This document shows positions 15,628 to 25,209 of a DNA stretch of 64,000 bases, in pieces. This DNA comes from Virgibacillus indicus (GTDB lineage Bacteria > Bacillota > Bacilli > Bacillales > Amphibacillaceae), in the NCBI RefSeq assembly GCF_002266285.1, contig NZ_NPMS01000005.1, positions 1 to 64,000 on the forward strand, given 5' to 3'. A model generated the notes under the pieces. The model had not been told where the DNA came from, searched no databases, and worked only from the letters and a program-made list of their open reading frames with translations. Within the stretch, counting starts at the first letter, position 1; every line of letters begins with the position of its first letter. The position numbers were made by a program, and so were the translations under genes.

Positions 15628-16881
15628 TTAATAATATTTCTGCAAAATATATGGTCTCTTACCAGATTTTAACGGTGGAATATCCTCCATATACGAAAAT
15701 CTTATATTCGCATCTTGCCCTAAAAGACTCTTATATCTATTAACAATTTCTTTTTCTGATGAGAAATCCTTCATTGTAACTAGGTTAATCTGATAATCCT
15801 TTTCACCTAATTGAATCAGCTGAAAGTTTGTAACCTTTTCAATATCCCTCATTTGTCCACTTAAAGCCATTGATGCAATAACTGTACCATCTGTTGAATA
15901 GATTTCTTCTAACTTTCTACCTGATAAAGTTTCAAGATAAGGAGTCTTGAGTCCACAGCTACAATATCCTTTTCCTAGAATAGCTAAGTCACCTGTATCA
16001 TATCTTATTAAAGGCATTGCATAGGAATAAAGATCTGTTACTATCACTCTTCCAGTTTCACCAGGTTTTACTGTTTTATCATTTTCGTCAAGTAACTCAA
16101 TAATATAATTTATGTTATTGAGATGATGCTTGTTCTCTTTTTCACATTCAATTGATAAAACGCCAAGTTCTTCAGTGGAATATCTGCTTAGTGCATTTAC
16201 ACCGAATGCCTTTCTGACACTTTCACGAACATCATCTGTAAGTACTTCGGATATGGTAATAACACCATCTAGCTCATAGAATTTATTATTAGCTATAAAA
16301 TATTTAGCGATAGCACCGATTGCGGAAGGATATCCTATTAAAACTTTTACTTTCTTTGAAATAATTCTTTGCATTTCATCTGAAAGCCACTTTTCAGAAA
16401 TTATAAAAGGAGCAATAGATAGCTGATTTTGTATAAATTGATCCTTTTTGCTTTTAATTTTTGAAGCTACATAACCATGTTTTACACCAATATCAAAATT
16501 TGCCCATCTGCTAAAAAATGTTACTTCAGCATGTTGCATTTCCTTTTTTTGCTTGGTTAAATAAAATGTAAAGGGCGTACCGTAAGAACCACTAGTTGTC
16601 ATTGGTATTAACTCATCTTTATTGTATTTTCCAGATAGAAATTCATCATAATTTTCTTTTATAACCTTTTTTTGAATAACTGGGCAATCTTCTATTTTCT
16701 TATACTTTGAATAGCTTTTATAAAAATCCGTAGTATTAATAGCGTGGTTTAATAGAGAATCAAACTTTTCTTTTTGTTCCGTTTCTCCGATTACTCCATA
16801 ATTTCTTTCCATATAAGCTATTTTCTCAAATACTTTACCTTTATTAATCTTCTGAGTTAGTTTAAACATTGTCTTTCTCAA
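15628..16881 (-). CDS. CapK/phenylacetate-CoA ligase family adenylating protein
   Basis: An AMP-binding enzyme of the phenylacetate-CoA ligase family often found in capsule clusters, where the substrate is rarely known. The ATP-binding loop is MTTSGSYGTPFTFYLT (residues about 93-108), the adenylate motif is RYSTEELG (about 225), and YDTGDLA is near 310. A CSCGLKTPYLETLSGR segment with nearby Cys residues follows. The TTG start at 16881 is supported by AGGTAGG 8 bases upstream. It is in the minus-strand cluster, between the PglD-like and PglE-like genes. A role in activating an acyl or amino-acid substituent for the repeat unit is inference. Confidence 0.8.
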   Translation of the reverse strand: MRKTMFKLTQKINKGKVFEKIAYMERNYGVIGETEQKEKFDSLLNHAINTTDFYKSYSKYKKIEDCPVIQKKVIKENYDEFLSGKYNKDELIPMTTSGSYGTPFTFYLTKQKKEMQHAEVTFFSRWANFDIGVKHGYVASKIKSKKDQFIQNQLSIAPFIISEKWLSDEMQRIISKKVKVLIGYPSAIGAIAKYFIANNKFYELDGVITISEVLTDDVRESVRKAFGVNALSRYSTEELGVLSIECEKENKHHLNNINYIIELLDENDKTVKPGETGRVIVTDLYSYAMPLIRYDTGDLAILGKGYCSCGLKTPYLETLSGRKLEEIYSTDGTVIASMALSGQMRDIEKVTNFQLIQLGEKDYQINLVTMKDFSSEKEIVNRYKSLLGQDANIRFSYMEDIPPLKSGKRPYILQKYY

Positions 16882-16943
16882 TATTTTTACCTACCTTTAT
16901 AAATAAGATCTATCTGTATTATTAAAAAGGTTAATTCAAGTAA

Positions 16944-17582
16944 TTAAATTTCCTTTCCAGGAACACCTATTATTGTTTTACTAGCTTGTACGTCATTCAC
17001 AATTACACTTCCAGCTCCAATTCTAGCTTCATTTCCTATCTTCTTACTTGGGATTACAGCAGCATTCGTTCCAATTTCTATTTCATCCCCTAATTCTACA
17101 TATCCGGATAAAGCAGTTAATGGAAAAACAGAATTAAAATTACCCATTGAAACATCATGACCAATAGAACAATTATAATGAATTAAATTAAAATCATTAA
17201 TTTGTATATTAGTAGATAGAGCAACGCCTGAACTTATAATATTGCCTTTTCCAAAAACGTTATATGGTGACACATATACATTGGGATGAATTAGATTTGG
17301 AAATATTATATTTTTATTTTTACTTAATTTATCAAATAGATCCTTTTTAATATGTGGATTACCAAATGCTAAAACTATATTAACTGGTTTACTAAATTTC
17401 AATAAATAATCAATATTGCCAAGAATTTCATAACCATTTATCTGACCTGTATCCGAATCATCTACAAACCCTTGTAACATCCAATTCTCTTCAGTTTGCT
17501 TATTTATAGAATTTATTAAATCAATTATTCCTCTGCCAAGTCCACCTGAACCGTATATAATGATATTATTTATTTTACTCAT
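16944..17582 (-). CDS. PglD/NeuD-type sugar O/N-acetyltransferase
   Basis: An acetyl-CoA-dependent transferase with a left-handed beta-helix. The N-terminal Rossmann-like domain (IIIYGSGGLGRGIIDL, residues 7-22) binds the nucleotide sugar. Residues about 95-205 carry the hexapeptide repeats (GKGNIISSGVALSTNIQI, IGHDVSMGNF, LGDEIEIGTNAAVIPSKKIG, IGAGSVIVNDV). The catalytic His is in the HYNCSIGHD segment. Its likely job is N-acetylation of the 4-amino sugar, as PglD and EpsM do. It overlaps the sugar transferase gene by 8 bp, which matches the PglC/PglD pairing in other bacteria. Confidence 0.9.
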   Translation of the reverse strand: MSKINNIIIYGSGGLGRGIIDLINSINKQTEENWMLQGFVDDSDTGQINGYEILGNIDYLLKFSKPVNIVLAFGNPHIKKDLFDKLSKNKNIIFPNLIHPNVYVSPYNVFGKGNIISSGVALSTNIQINDFNLIHYNCSIGHDVSMGNFNSVFPLTALSGYVELGDEIEIGTNAAVIPSKKIGNEARIGAGSVIVNDVQASKTIIGVPGKEI

Positions 17583-18174
17583 CGGTACCTGTACCCCTAA
17601 ATCTTTCCATTGTTACATTTTCACTTTTGTTAACTCCATCAGATTTTATTACTTTAGCTAACGTCATAATTAAAATTTTTATATCTAACATGAAAGAGCT
17701 ATTGTCCACATACCACACATCATATTTAAACTTATCTTCCCAAGTTATTGCATTTCTTCCGTTTACCTGTGCCCAGCCCGTGATACCTGGTTTAACTTCA
17801 TGTCTACGAGCTTGTTCAAGAGTATATAATTCAAGATAATCCATTAATAAAGGCCTGGGACCTACAAGACTAATATCTCCTTTTAGAACATTAAATAATT
17901 GAGGTAACTCATCTAAACTGAATTTACGTAGTAAATTTCCAGTTTTAGTCATTCTGTCACTATTAGGCAATAGATTTCCTTGCTCATCAGTTTCATTCGT
18001 CATTGTACGAAACTTTCTAATGTAAAAAGGTTTTCCATGTAACCCTGGTCTTTTTTGTTTGAAGGTAATAGGAGCACCCATTTTAATTAACACAACTACA
18101 GATAAAACCGCCATGGGAATTAAAAGTATAATTATTGCAATTAATGAAACTGTGATATCTAATAAGCGTTTCAT
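17575..18174 (-). CDS. Undecaprenyl-phosphate sugar-1-phosphate transferase (PglC/EpsL-like)
   Basis: The initiating phosphoglycosyltransferase: it moves a sugar-1-phosphate from its UDP form to undecaprenyl phosphate at the membrane. The short monotopic form (199 aa) has one N-terminal re-entrant hydrophobic segment (residues 8-30). Then come FKQKRPGLHGKPFYIRKFRTM (basic/catalytic), KFSLDELPQLFNVLKGDISLVGPRPLL (the conserved ending) and PGITGWAQVNGRN. AAGGAG precedes the ATG. Expected substrate is the UDP-diacetylbacillosamine-type sugar made by its neighbours. Confidence 0.93.
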   Translation of the reverse strand: MKRLLDITVSLIAIIILLIPMAVLSVVVLIKMGAPITFKQKRPGLHGKPFYIRKFRTMTNETDEQGNLLPNSDRMTKTGNLLRKFSLDELPQLFNVLKGDISLVGPRPLLMDYLELYTLEQARRHEVKPGITGWAQVNGRNAITWEDKFKYDVWYVDNSSFMLDIKILIMTLAKVIKSDGVNKSENVTMERFRGTGTDE

Positions 18175-18214
18175 TATATTTACTCCTTTATATAAAATCT
18201 CAAATTATTGTAAA

Positions 18215-19432
18215 TTAATTATTATAAGACATTGCCATCTCTAATTTATTTGTGATTACATTTTTTGTATGGTTGAGTTCAACATACTTTCTACCATTTT
18301 CTGAGAGTCTATTATAAAGTTTTTTATCAGTATATAGTTCTCTTATAACTTCCTCAGCTTTATCCAATGAGTAATCTTTAATAACATAGCCACAATTTGC
18401 ATTTTCTATTGCACTACCTTCTACATTAGACATAAATATAATCGGCTTTTTCGCAGCCATGTAATCATAAAATTTATTTTTACTTATTCCGTATTCGAAA
18501 GCTTTTCTTCTCATTAAGCCACAAAATAAAATGGAAGACTCCGACAGAATTGAGGGAATACTTTCTTTTGGTAAACTCTCAAACATAAATAGGTTTTTTA
18601 ATTTCAATTTATTCTTAAGATTAATTAAAAACTGTTTCTGCTCTCCTGAGCCGACAACAATAAAACTAATATTTTTATCTTTCTCAAATCTTTTTGCTAA
18701 ATAGAAGAAGTTCTCTAATCCCTCACTTTTAGAAAGGGATCCAGTATAGGTAATGCTAAAGTTACTTTTTAATACGTGATTAATATTGTCAGGAACTTTC
18801 TTTGTAAGATTTCCATCAAAGTAATCAAGGTCAATACTATGAGGTGTAAAGAAAATTTTATTATCATTTATATTATATTTTTTAGTTATATATTTATTTG
18901 CATTTGGTGCCGTTACTATTATTGAGTTGGCTAAATTATAATATTTTCTTTCTAAATGATTAAAATACTTAAATATAAATGGTCTTATTCTCTTATTTAA
19001 ATCTTCATAAAGACTTAACGGCCATAAGTCTCTGACTTCAACAATAAATTTAGCATTATTTTTTTTTGCTAAATAGTATCCAGCAATCCAAGTAAAAGGG
19101 TGTACTGAAGAAGCTATTATTACATCTGGCTTCTTATTAAATTTTAATTTCTTAACTTTTCTTGTGAAGTTTAAATAATTCACTAATCGTTTTTTTATCC
19201 CCTTATATATAGGGGTAGATTTGATAGATATAAATTTATAATTATCATTTATTATATCTTCTCTTATATTCTCCTGATGTATATAACTTGATCTTGCATG
19301 ATTATATGAGGAAGCTATAAGTGTTATATTATAACCCCTCATGCTTAATTCCTCAGAGAACTGATGATGTCTGCCCGCTCCCCCATATTTTGGGATTGTA
19401 GCATGATGATTTATTAAAATAATATTTTTCAT
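18215..19432 (-). CDS. Glycosyltransferase family 4
   Basis: Cytoplasmic GT-B glycosyltransferase that extends the lipid-linked repeat unit. The N-terminal domain has the GGAGRHHQFSEELSMRGYNITLIA donor/acceptor opening (residues 17-41). A HSIDLDYF hinge follows near 195. The C-terminal donor-binding domain contains ITYTGSLSKSEGLE, FIVVGSGEQK and an E-x7-E-like stretch (CGLMRRKAFEYGISKNKFYDYMAAKKPIIF). Its ribosome site GGGAAGG is close to ideal. Donor and acceptor cannot be told from sequence. Confidence 0.9.
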   Translation of the reverse strand: MKNIILINHHATIPKYGGAGRHHQFSEELSMRGYNITLIASSYNHARSSYIHQENIREDIINDNYKFISIKSTPIYKGIKKRLVNYLNFTRKVKKLKFNKKPDVIIASSVHPFTWIAGYYLAKKNNAKFIVEVRDLWPLSLYEDLNKRIRPFIFKYFNHLERKYYNLANSIIVTAPNANKYITKKYNINDNKIFFTPHSIDLDYFDGNLTKKVPDNINHVLKSNFSITYTGSLSKSEGLENFFYLAKRFEKDKNISFIVVGSGEQKQFLINLKNKLKLKNLFMFESLPKESIPSILSESSILFCGLMRRKAFEYGISKNKFYDYMAAKKPIIFMSNVEGSAIENANCGYVIKDYSLDKAEEVIRELYTDKKLYNRLSENGRKYVELNHTKNVITNKLEMAMSYNN

Positions 19433-19456
19433 ATTAAATCCTTCCCATTTCTGTAA

Positions 19457-20743
19457 CTATACATTTTGTTTCAATAGGTTGTTCCTCTTTAGCTCATATA
19501 AATTACCAAAATTAAAGTAATGTATTATTTCACTTTGATTTTCTACACAATTCTTAGTGTCTAGGACATTAGGAATTTTCATTAATCGATTTACTTCAGA
19601 CCAATTAATGTTTTTAAACTCGTTATGATCAGTTAATATTAACATTACCTCAGCATCTTTCAAGGCATCCTCATATGAAGAAAGTTTAAAGTCCACCTGT
19701 CCCTGTTTCACGTATGGATCATATGCTTCTACCTTATATCCTTCAAACTGCAGTTGATTAACTATTTTTATAGCCGGACTTTCTCGTACATCATCTATAT
19801 TTCCTTTATACGCGAGCCCAAATGCAGCAATCTTAGACGAAGAATCAACCACTTTTCTCAATTGATTAACTACAAATTCAGGCATGGATTCATTTATAGA
19901 TCTGGCGTTAGAAATTAATTTTGCATTCTCTGGGTCTTTCTCTATAATAAAATATGGGTCTACCGCTAAACAATGTCCTCCGACTCCAGGCCCTGGTTGA
20001 TGTACATTAACTCTTGGATGTTCATTTGCTAAAGAAATAACTTCCAATGTATCAATATTTAATCCTTCAGATATCCTAGTTAATTCGTTAGCTAATGCAA
20101 TGTTAACATCGCGATAGGTGTTCTCCATTAACTTAGACATTTCTGCACTTTCAGCATTTGTTTCTAGTACTTTTCCTTTTACAAATGTACGATACACATC
20201 TGCTGCCTTTTTTGTAGAAATTGAATTAATCCCACCTACTATTCTATTGTTCTCATAGAGTTCAATAAGAATTCTCCCAGGCAGTACACGCTCTGGGCAA
20301 TGTGCCAAATAGACATCTTCCCCTGGTTTAAAACCAGCTTCATCTAAAATAGGAGCTACTACATCTCTTGTAGTTCTTGGTGGAATGGTAGATTCTATAA
20401 TAATTGTGTTTTCTTTTTTTAATACTGGCAACAAAGATCTCACTGCACTTTCAACATGTTTCAGATTAGCTGTTAAATCTGGATTATGCGGAGTTGGAAC
20501 TGCAATGATAAAGACATCTGCTTCTACTGGTGACATTTTAGCAACAAACTTTTTCTCTTTAACTACTTTTTTTACTAATTCATCCAGTCCATTTTCTTCA
20601 ATAATAACTTTTCCTTTATTCAATTCCTCAACAGCTAATGAATTAACATCTACACCAGTTACTTGCCATTCGTTTTCGGCAAATACAGCCGCAGTCGGTA
20701 AACCAATATATCCTAATCCAACTACACATAATTTACTCTTCAT
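19457..20743 (-). CDS. wecC: UDP-N-acetyl-D-mannosamine dehydrogenase (WecC-type)
   Basis: An NAD-dependent nucleotide-sugar dehydrogenase that oxidises UDP-ManNAc at C6 to UDP-ManNAcA. The NAD-binding motif is VVGLGYIGLPTA (residues 7-18). VPTPHNPDLTANL lies near 80. The catalytic segment is PGPGVGGHCLAVDPYF with Cys near residue 255. The C-terminal UDP domain includes FGLAYKGNIDDVRESP. The GVGGHCLAVDPYF form is typical of ManNAc/GlcNAc dehydrogenases rather than UDP-glucose dehydrogenase. With the 2-epimerase at the end of the cluster it implies ManNAcA in the polymer. Confidence 0.92.
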   Translation of the reverse strand: MKSKLCVVGLGYIGLPTAAVFAENEWQVTGVDVNSLAVEELNKGKVIIEENGLDELVKKVVKEKKFVAKMSPVEADVFIIAVPTPHNPDLTANLKHVESAVRSLLPVLKKENTIIIESTIPPRTTRDVVAPILDEAGFKPGEDVYLAHCPERVLPGRILIELYENNRIVGGINSISTKKAADVYRTFVKGKVLETNAESAEMSKLMENTYRDVNIALANELTRISEGLNIDTLEVISLANEHPRVNVHQPGPGVGGHCLAVDPYFIIEKDPENAKLISNARSINESMPEFVVNQLRKVVDSSSKIAAFGLAYKGNIDDVRESPAIKIVNQLQFEGYKVEAYDPYVKQGQVDFKLSSYEDALKDAEVMLILTDHNEFKNINWSEVNRLMKIPNVLDTKNCVENQSEIIHYFNFGNLYELKRNNLLKQNV

Positions 20744-20883
20744 TATTAATTCACAACCTTTTTTATTATTAATTGCCTATTTTACTTATTTTGTATGGTA
20801 AAAATAACTATTATAACTCCCAACCTTTATTATAACTAGTATTTTTATTTTTTTAGTTAATGTGAATACTTTATACCTTTTCA

Positions 20884-22002
20884 TTATGAAATTCTACGGT
20901 ATATTTCTAATAACTTCTTTGACTCGATATCCCAATTATATTTTCTCATTACATAATTATAACCATTTATACCCATCTGCCTTGATTCCTCTTGATTTGT
21001 TAATAACCATATTATTTTATCTGATATTTCATTAATACTCTTTGGATTTACAAAAAAACCAGATTTCACTTGCATTATTTTTTCTTTCCACAAGTTAAAA
21101 TCAGAAGCAATAAACGGCAATTTAAAAGTCATGTACTCATAAAGTTTATTTGGACTTGTTTGTGAATGGTCTCCTACATTTAATATCGTAACAATTCCTA
21201 TATTAGCTTGAATCATATAACTAAATGCCTCTTCTTGACGTAAAGGTCCAAGATAATCTACATATTTCCAACCTTCCAAAAGACTAGCCTCTTCTAGAAT
21301 ACTTCCTCTTCCTGAAGGACCTATCAACCAAAGACGTACGTTTATATACTTATTTACCAATTCTAATGATTTGATTATTTCAAGAATACCCCTTGCTTTA
21401 GATATACCACCAACATAAATTAGTCTAAATACTTCAGCCTCACGAGGCTTAGTTTCACTAATTTCATAGGCTTTATTAATTAAGTCTCCTTTTGCAATTG
21501 GGGCATTTTCTATTATAATTGACTTACTTCCCATACGAGACAGGATCTCTTTTTGAGTTACTATACACATATCAAAAATATAACTTGCTAAATATTCCAT
21601 TAGCTTGATAAAACTTGCTAAAGGTTTTCTCAAAGGTTTCGGAATCCAATTTTTAATCAGCACTCTTTTTGAAAAGTCCTCATGTGTATCATATATAACT
21701 TTTTTACCAAAAATTTTCAAAATAAATCCTAAAAATATTGTCTCTGGATTATGAATATGATATATATCACACTTTAAACTTAATGCCTTATACAAAAACA
21801 AGGGTTGTAATAGAATACGCTCTAATCTATTTTTATAATTTTGGACAGGTATAATTTTAATGCCATCTATCTTAGATTCTTTATTACTTTTTGCAATAAT
21901 CGTAACATTAAACCCATTCATTGATAGAGCTTTTGCCTCTTTTTGAAAAACCCTAACATCGTTATATTGATGAACTGGAGCAATTATACATATTTTTTTC
22001 AA
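20884..22002 (-). CDS. Glycosyltransferase family 4
   Basis: A GT-B glycosyltransferase. The N-terminal part reads KKICIIAPVHQYNDVRVFQKEAKAL. The donor domain contains LIYVGGISKARGILEIIKSL (about 200-220) and WLIGPSGRGS, and ends in FNLWKEKIMQVKSGFFVNP. The best start is the TTG at 22002, 7 bases after GGGAGG; an upstream ATG would put that site inside the coding region. A 490-bp gap separates it from the flippase gene upstream. Sugar specificity is unknown. Confidence 0.88.
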   Translation of the reverse strand: MKKICIIAPVHQYNDVRVFQKEAKALSMNGFNVTIIAKSNKESKIDGIKIIPVQNYKNRLERILLQPLFLYKALSLKCDIYHIHNPETIFLGFILKIFGKKVIYDTHEDFSKRVLIKNWIPKPLRKPLASFIKLMEYLASYIFDMCIVTQKEILSRMGSKSIIIENAPIAKGDLINKAYEISETKPREAEVFRLIYVGGISKARGILEIIKSLELVNKYINVRLWLIGPSGRGSILEEASLLEGWKYVDYLGPLRQEEAFSYMIQANIGIVTILNVGDHSQTSPNKLYEYMTFKLPFIASDFNLWKEKIMQVKSGFFVNPKSINEISDKIIWLLTNQEESRQMGINGYNYVMRKYNWDIESKKLLEIYRRIS

Positions 22003-22495
22003 ACATATTTCCTCCCTTGCAGCTGTGAACATTCCTAACTCCTAAAAAAGTTTATATGAAATATTGGTGTATTATAATCTATTTAGTTTAGTATTTCCTA
22101 TTACTATTCCAGCTTTTCAGATAATCCGAACAAAATTATAAAAATCACCAATTAGAATTGTATTGAAAAGAGGCAAAAACAGTAATCTATCAATTATCTC
22201 TGTTCACAGACTGTGAATTTATTAAGAAAAAAGCCTTGCTCTGCTTGATACATTGCACCCCATTTTCTGTTCTTTTTTCCTAATAGAATAAATCCATAAT
22301 TAGCTTTTATACTTTTTAGCCATTAGCTTTCAGTAAAGTTTTCGATTATATCCGAAAAATCCTAACAACTTTATATTTATGCACAAGTGCCACTATGAAA
22401 TTCTTTTTCAAATATTTTTCACATTTATTTAATAATTCATTTAATAACAGTATCATTTTTCAACTATAATCATCCGACTTCAATAGATCTATTAT
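22003..22495. other. Gap inside the capsule cluster with a perfect palindrome
   Basis: About 490 AT-rich bases with no gene. A perfect 15-base palindrome (TTCACAGACTGTGAA) is at 22203-22217 and could be an operator. Short T-runs suggest weak termination, but no clear hairpin terminator or JUMPstart-like element was found. It may mark a lost gene or an internal promoter for the downstream half of the cluster. Confidence 0.4.
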
Positions 22496-23902
22496 TTATT
22501 TTTTTATTTTTTTGCTTGTAAAGCTCAAAATGCCCTTTATAATTTCCTTATTGTTTATTAATAAAAAGCTAAAAATTATTAAGTTTAAAGTATACTCCAA
22601 ACTTCTTTCTAAATTCAGATATAGTATAATAACTTGTAAAAATATTAACCCAAAATTTAAAAATATTTTTTTATAATTATATTCAATAACTATATATTTT
22701 TTTGTATCATATAATCTTATTATCGTCATCACCATAAAGCTAATCATAGAAGAGATGCTGGCACCTATAACTCCTAGCAAAGGTATTGTTATAATATTTA
22801 ATACCAAACTAGTTGTCCCTCCTATAATAGATGTCTTAAATACACCTTTTGTCTCCTTTGAAGCAATATAATTTGTTCCTAAAAAGCTTGAAAAACTTGA
22901 AAATAATACTCCTATTAGTAAAAATGGCACATAAATCCATGCATCATAGAAATCTTTCCCAATTAAAAATTCAAAAATTGTTTTTAAAAATAATAGTATT
23001 GAAGCTAGGACTATAAAAAGAAATTGCTGGTAATAATTAAATATATTACTATAAATATTTTTTTTGTTTTTAGAATCATATTCTTCAATAGCTGACAATT
23101 CCCATGCTTTAAAAAAAATAGTATTGAATAAGGATAATATAGAAGGGATTTTGCTAGCAGTTGCAAATAACCCATTATAACTAGTTCCTGCGAATAGTAA
23201 GATAAAAAATCGAGAGGAAGCATTGATTATCCACCACATTAAGGTATTGGGCATTAAGGGCAAACTATACTTTAGTAGTCTTTTATTCAAATTAATACTA
23301 ATACTAGAAAGGTTTATATATTTTAAACTGTTAACATTTATATTAATGTAAATTAATGAAGTAAAAAGGCCCAAAATCATAGATACTAAATATCCAATTA
23401 CACCAAGTTCTAACCACACTATAAATAATAGATTCATGATTAGTACAACAAGTGACATTAATAAACCACTAATTGCAAAAAGACCTACCATCCCTAAACC
23501 TCTTACAAATTGTGTATATAGGGAGTAAAATAACTGCAGTATAATAATTATAGCAATATATGGCAAAAAGTCCCTCATAAAACCAATCGAAAAAAATATA
23601 GTTGATAATAACAAAATAATAAGTGAACTTATACTAGTAATAAATAGACAATTAGTGAAGACTGCAGAAACATCTTCATCGTCCATCACAAAACGCAATA
23701 CTGCTTCAAAGATACTTAATGAAACAATCGGAACTAATAGAGTAATGGTTACCTGAAATAAATCAACCAAACCATATTCAGTTTGAGTTAAATGAAAAGT
23801 GTACAAAGGTACTAACAGTAAAGTAATTCCCTTACTTCCAAGGTTGCCTATTGCAAATATTAAAGTGTTATTTAATAATTTTTTATAAGCATTACTCTCC
23901 AT
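22496..23902 (-). CDS. Wzx-type oligosaccharide flippase
   Basis: A MATE/PST-superfamily membrane transporter with about 12-14 hydrophobic helices across 468 residues. It would flip the undecaprenyl-linked repeat unit to the outside. The N-terminus (LLNNTLIFAIGNLGSKGITLLLVPLYTFHLTQTEYGLVDLF) is typical of polysaccharide flippases. Its start overlaps the 3' end of the pyruvyltransferase gene by 11 bp, indicating tight coupling. It is very AT-rich. Assignment rests on topology, N-terminal signature and context next to Wzy. Confidence 0.88.
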   Translation of the reverse strand: MESNAYKKLLNNTLIFAIGNLGSKGITLLLVPLYTFHLTQTEYGLVDLFQVTITLLVPIVSLSIFEAVLRFVMDDEDVSAVFTNCLFITSISSLIILLLSTIFFSIGFMRDFLPYIAIIIILQLFYSLYTQFVRGLGMVGLFAISGLLMSLVVLIMNLLFIVWLELGVIGYLVSMILGLFTSLIYININVNSLKYINLSSISINLNKRLLKYSLPLMPNTLMWWIINASSRFFILLFAGTSYNGLFATASKIPSILSLFNTIFFKAWELSAIEEYDSKNKKNIYSNIFNYYQQFLFIVLASILLFLKTIFEFLIGKDFYDAWIYVPFLLIGVLFSSFSSFLGTNYIASKETKGVFKTSIIGGTTSLVLNIITIPLLGVIGASISSMISFMVMTIIRLYDTKKYIVIEYNYKKIFLNFGLIFLQVIILYLNLERSLEYTLNLIIFSFLLINNKEIIKGILSFTSKKIKK

Positions 23903-25118
23903 TTATAGAATCCTTAGTTTTCATAATGCCTATTTCTAATTCATTAAATAGTTGATTATTAATCTCGAATTTTTTTCTGTTAATATTTTTTAATTTTACT
24001 AGGTTATCAGTAATATGATGTTTATTCTTGATTTTATTTGAAACCAACTTTTTAATAGTATCCATATTGTTTTCAATATCATCAATGTCAATCACATCTT
24101 CAGGGGAGTTAATCATCTGGAACATTTCTTTAACCTTGTCTTGCCAAGATAGACCTATTACAGGAATAAATTGTGATAAAGCTATTATCATAGAGTGCAT
24201 TCTAGTGCCAATTACTAAATCTGTAACACTGTATAAATCAATCAATTCTTTGAAATTGGTAATATTAACTACAGACACATTACTTTTCGCATTCACTTTT
24301 TCATAAACATCATAAACTGCATTGTAATCTCGCGGCTCAGTTGAAAATAAATTTACTTTATAGTTTTCTTCACTTAGATAGAGTATTATTTCCACCAAAT
24401 CTTGAAGATATTTGTTATATTTCTTTACGCTATCTTTATTTTGTGATAAATCTAAAATACATAAAGATATAACCTTTTTGCCTTCTAATCTCTGACCTTT
24501 TACTTCTGATGATTTCTCTAGTAAAAATACTGGATCAATTGATAAATGAACTTTTTCCATTAATGAAGGTTTTATATAATTAAATGACTTTTGATCTCTC
24601 ACAGTAATGAAATTAGCATCTTTCAAAGAATTTATTGTATACTCCAATTGTTTTTTTGTTATGAACGGACCAATACCAATTGAGGTAATTAAGGACTTTT
24701 TATTATACTTTTTAGCTATACTTAATATTTTTTTAAACTTATAAGAAGATAAGGAGTGCCTTGTTAAATCAAAAATTGCATTCCCTCCCCCGACTACTAA
24801 AAAGTCACATTTTTTCACGGATTCTTCGAACTCAGTTAAATACTTATTTTTTTCAATATTTCTTATAACTCTCAACGAATGAAGTTTATCAATAATACCA
24901 ATTTTCCGGAAGTATTCATTATAGAAATTTTTCAATTTCATTTTTTTCCTAGTTCTCTTTATTTCCGTATCTCTTCTTATAACAAATCTGTCCGGAACAA
25001 AATTAAAACTATATTTAGTGACACTATGTTCATTCATTAATTTTTCCTCTAAAATATCAGCAATTAATAAATCTCCTAAATTAGTGCTATCGATAAAACT
25101 AACAAATACAATTTTCAA
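23892..25118 (-). CDS. Polysaccharide pyruvyl transferase family protein
   Basis: A GT-B-like enzyme of the CsaB/WcaK/EpsO family, members of which add ketal-linked pyruvate to surface glycans. It has the N-terminal FVSFIDSTNLGDLLIADI (DN-x-GD-like), FLVVGGGNAIFDL near residue 105, and SIGIGPF near 140. It also has the C-terminal VIGTRMHSMIIALSQFIPVIGLSWQDKVKEMF that is diagnostic of the family. The TTG start at 25118 has an AGGGTG site somewhat far upstream. It lies between the Wzy and Wzx genes. Substrate residue unknown. Confidence 0.85.
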   Translation of the reverse strand: MKIVFVSFIDSTNLGDLLIADILEEKLMNEHSVTKYSFNFVPDRFVIRRDTEIKRTRKKMKLKNFYNEYFRKIGIIDKLHSLRVIRNIEKNKYLTEFEESVKKCDFLVVGGGNAIFDLTRHSLSSYKFKKILSIAKKYNKKSLITSIGIGPFITKKQLEYTINSLKDANFITVRDQKSFNYIKPSLMEKVHLSIDPVFLLEKSSEVKGQRLEGKKVISLCILDLSQNKDSVKKYNKYLQDLVEIILYLSEENYKVNLFSTEPRDYNAVYDVYEKVNAKSNVSVVNITNFKELIDLYSVTDLVIGTRMHSMIIALSQFIPVIGLSWQDKVKEMFQMINSPEDVIDIDDIENNMDTIKKLVSNKIKNKHHITDNLVKLKNINRKKFEINNQLFNELEIGIMKTKDSINGE

Positions 25119-25209
25119 AACTACATCATCACCCTACACAATAATTTGATTTGTTTTTACAAGTAATCGCATAAGACATACGATAAAAATAACGTAACAT
25201 TGAGTTTAT

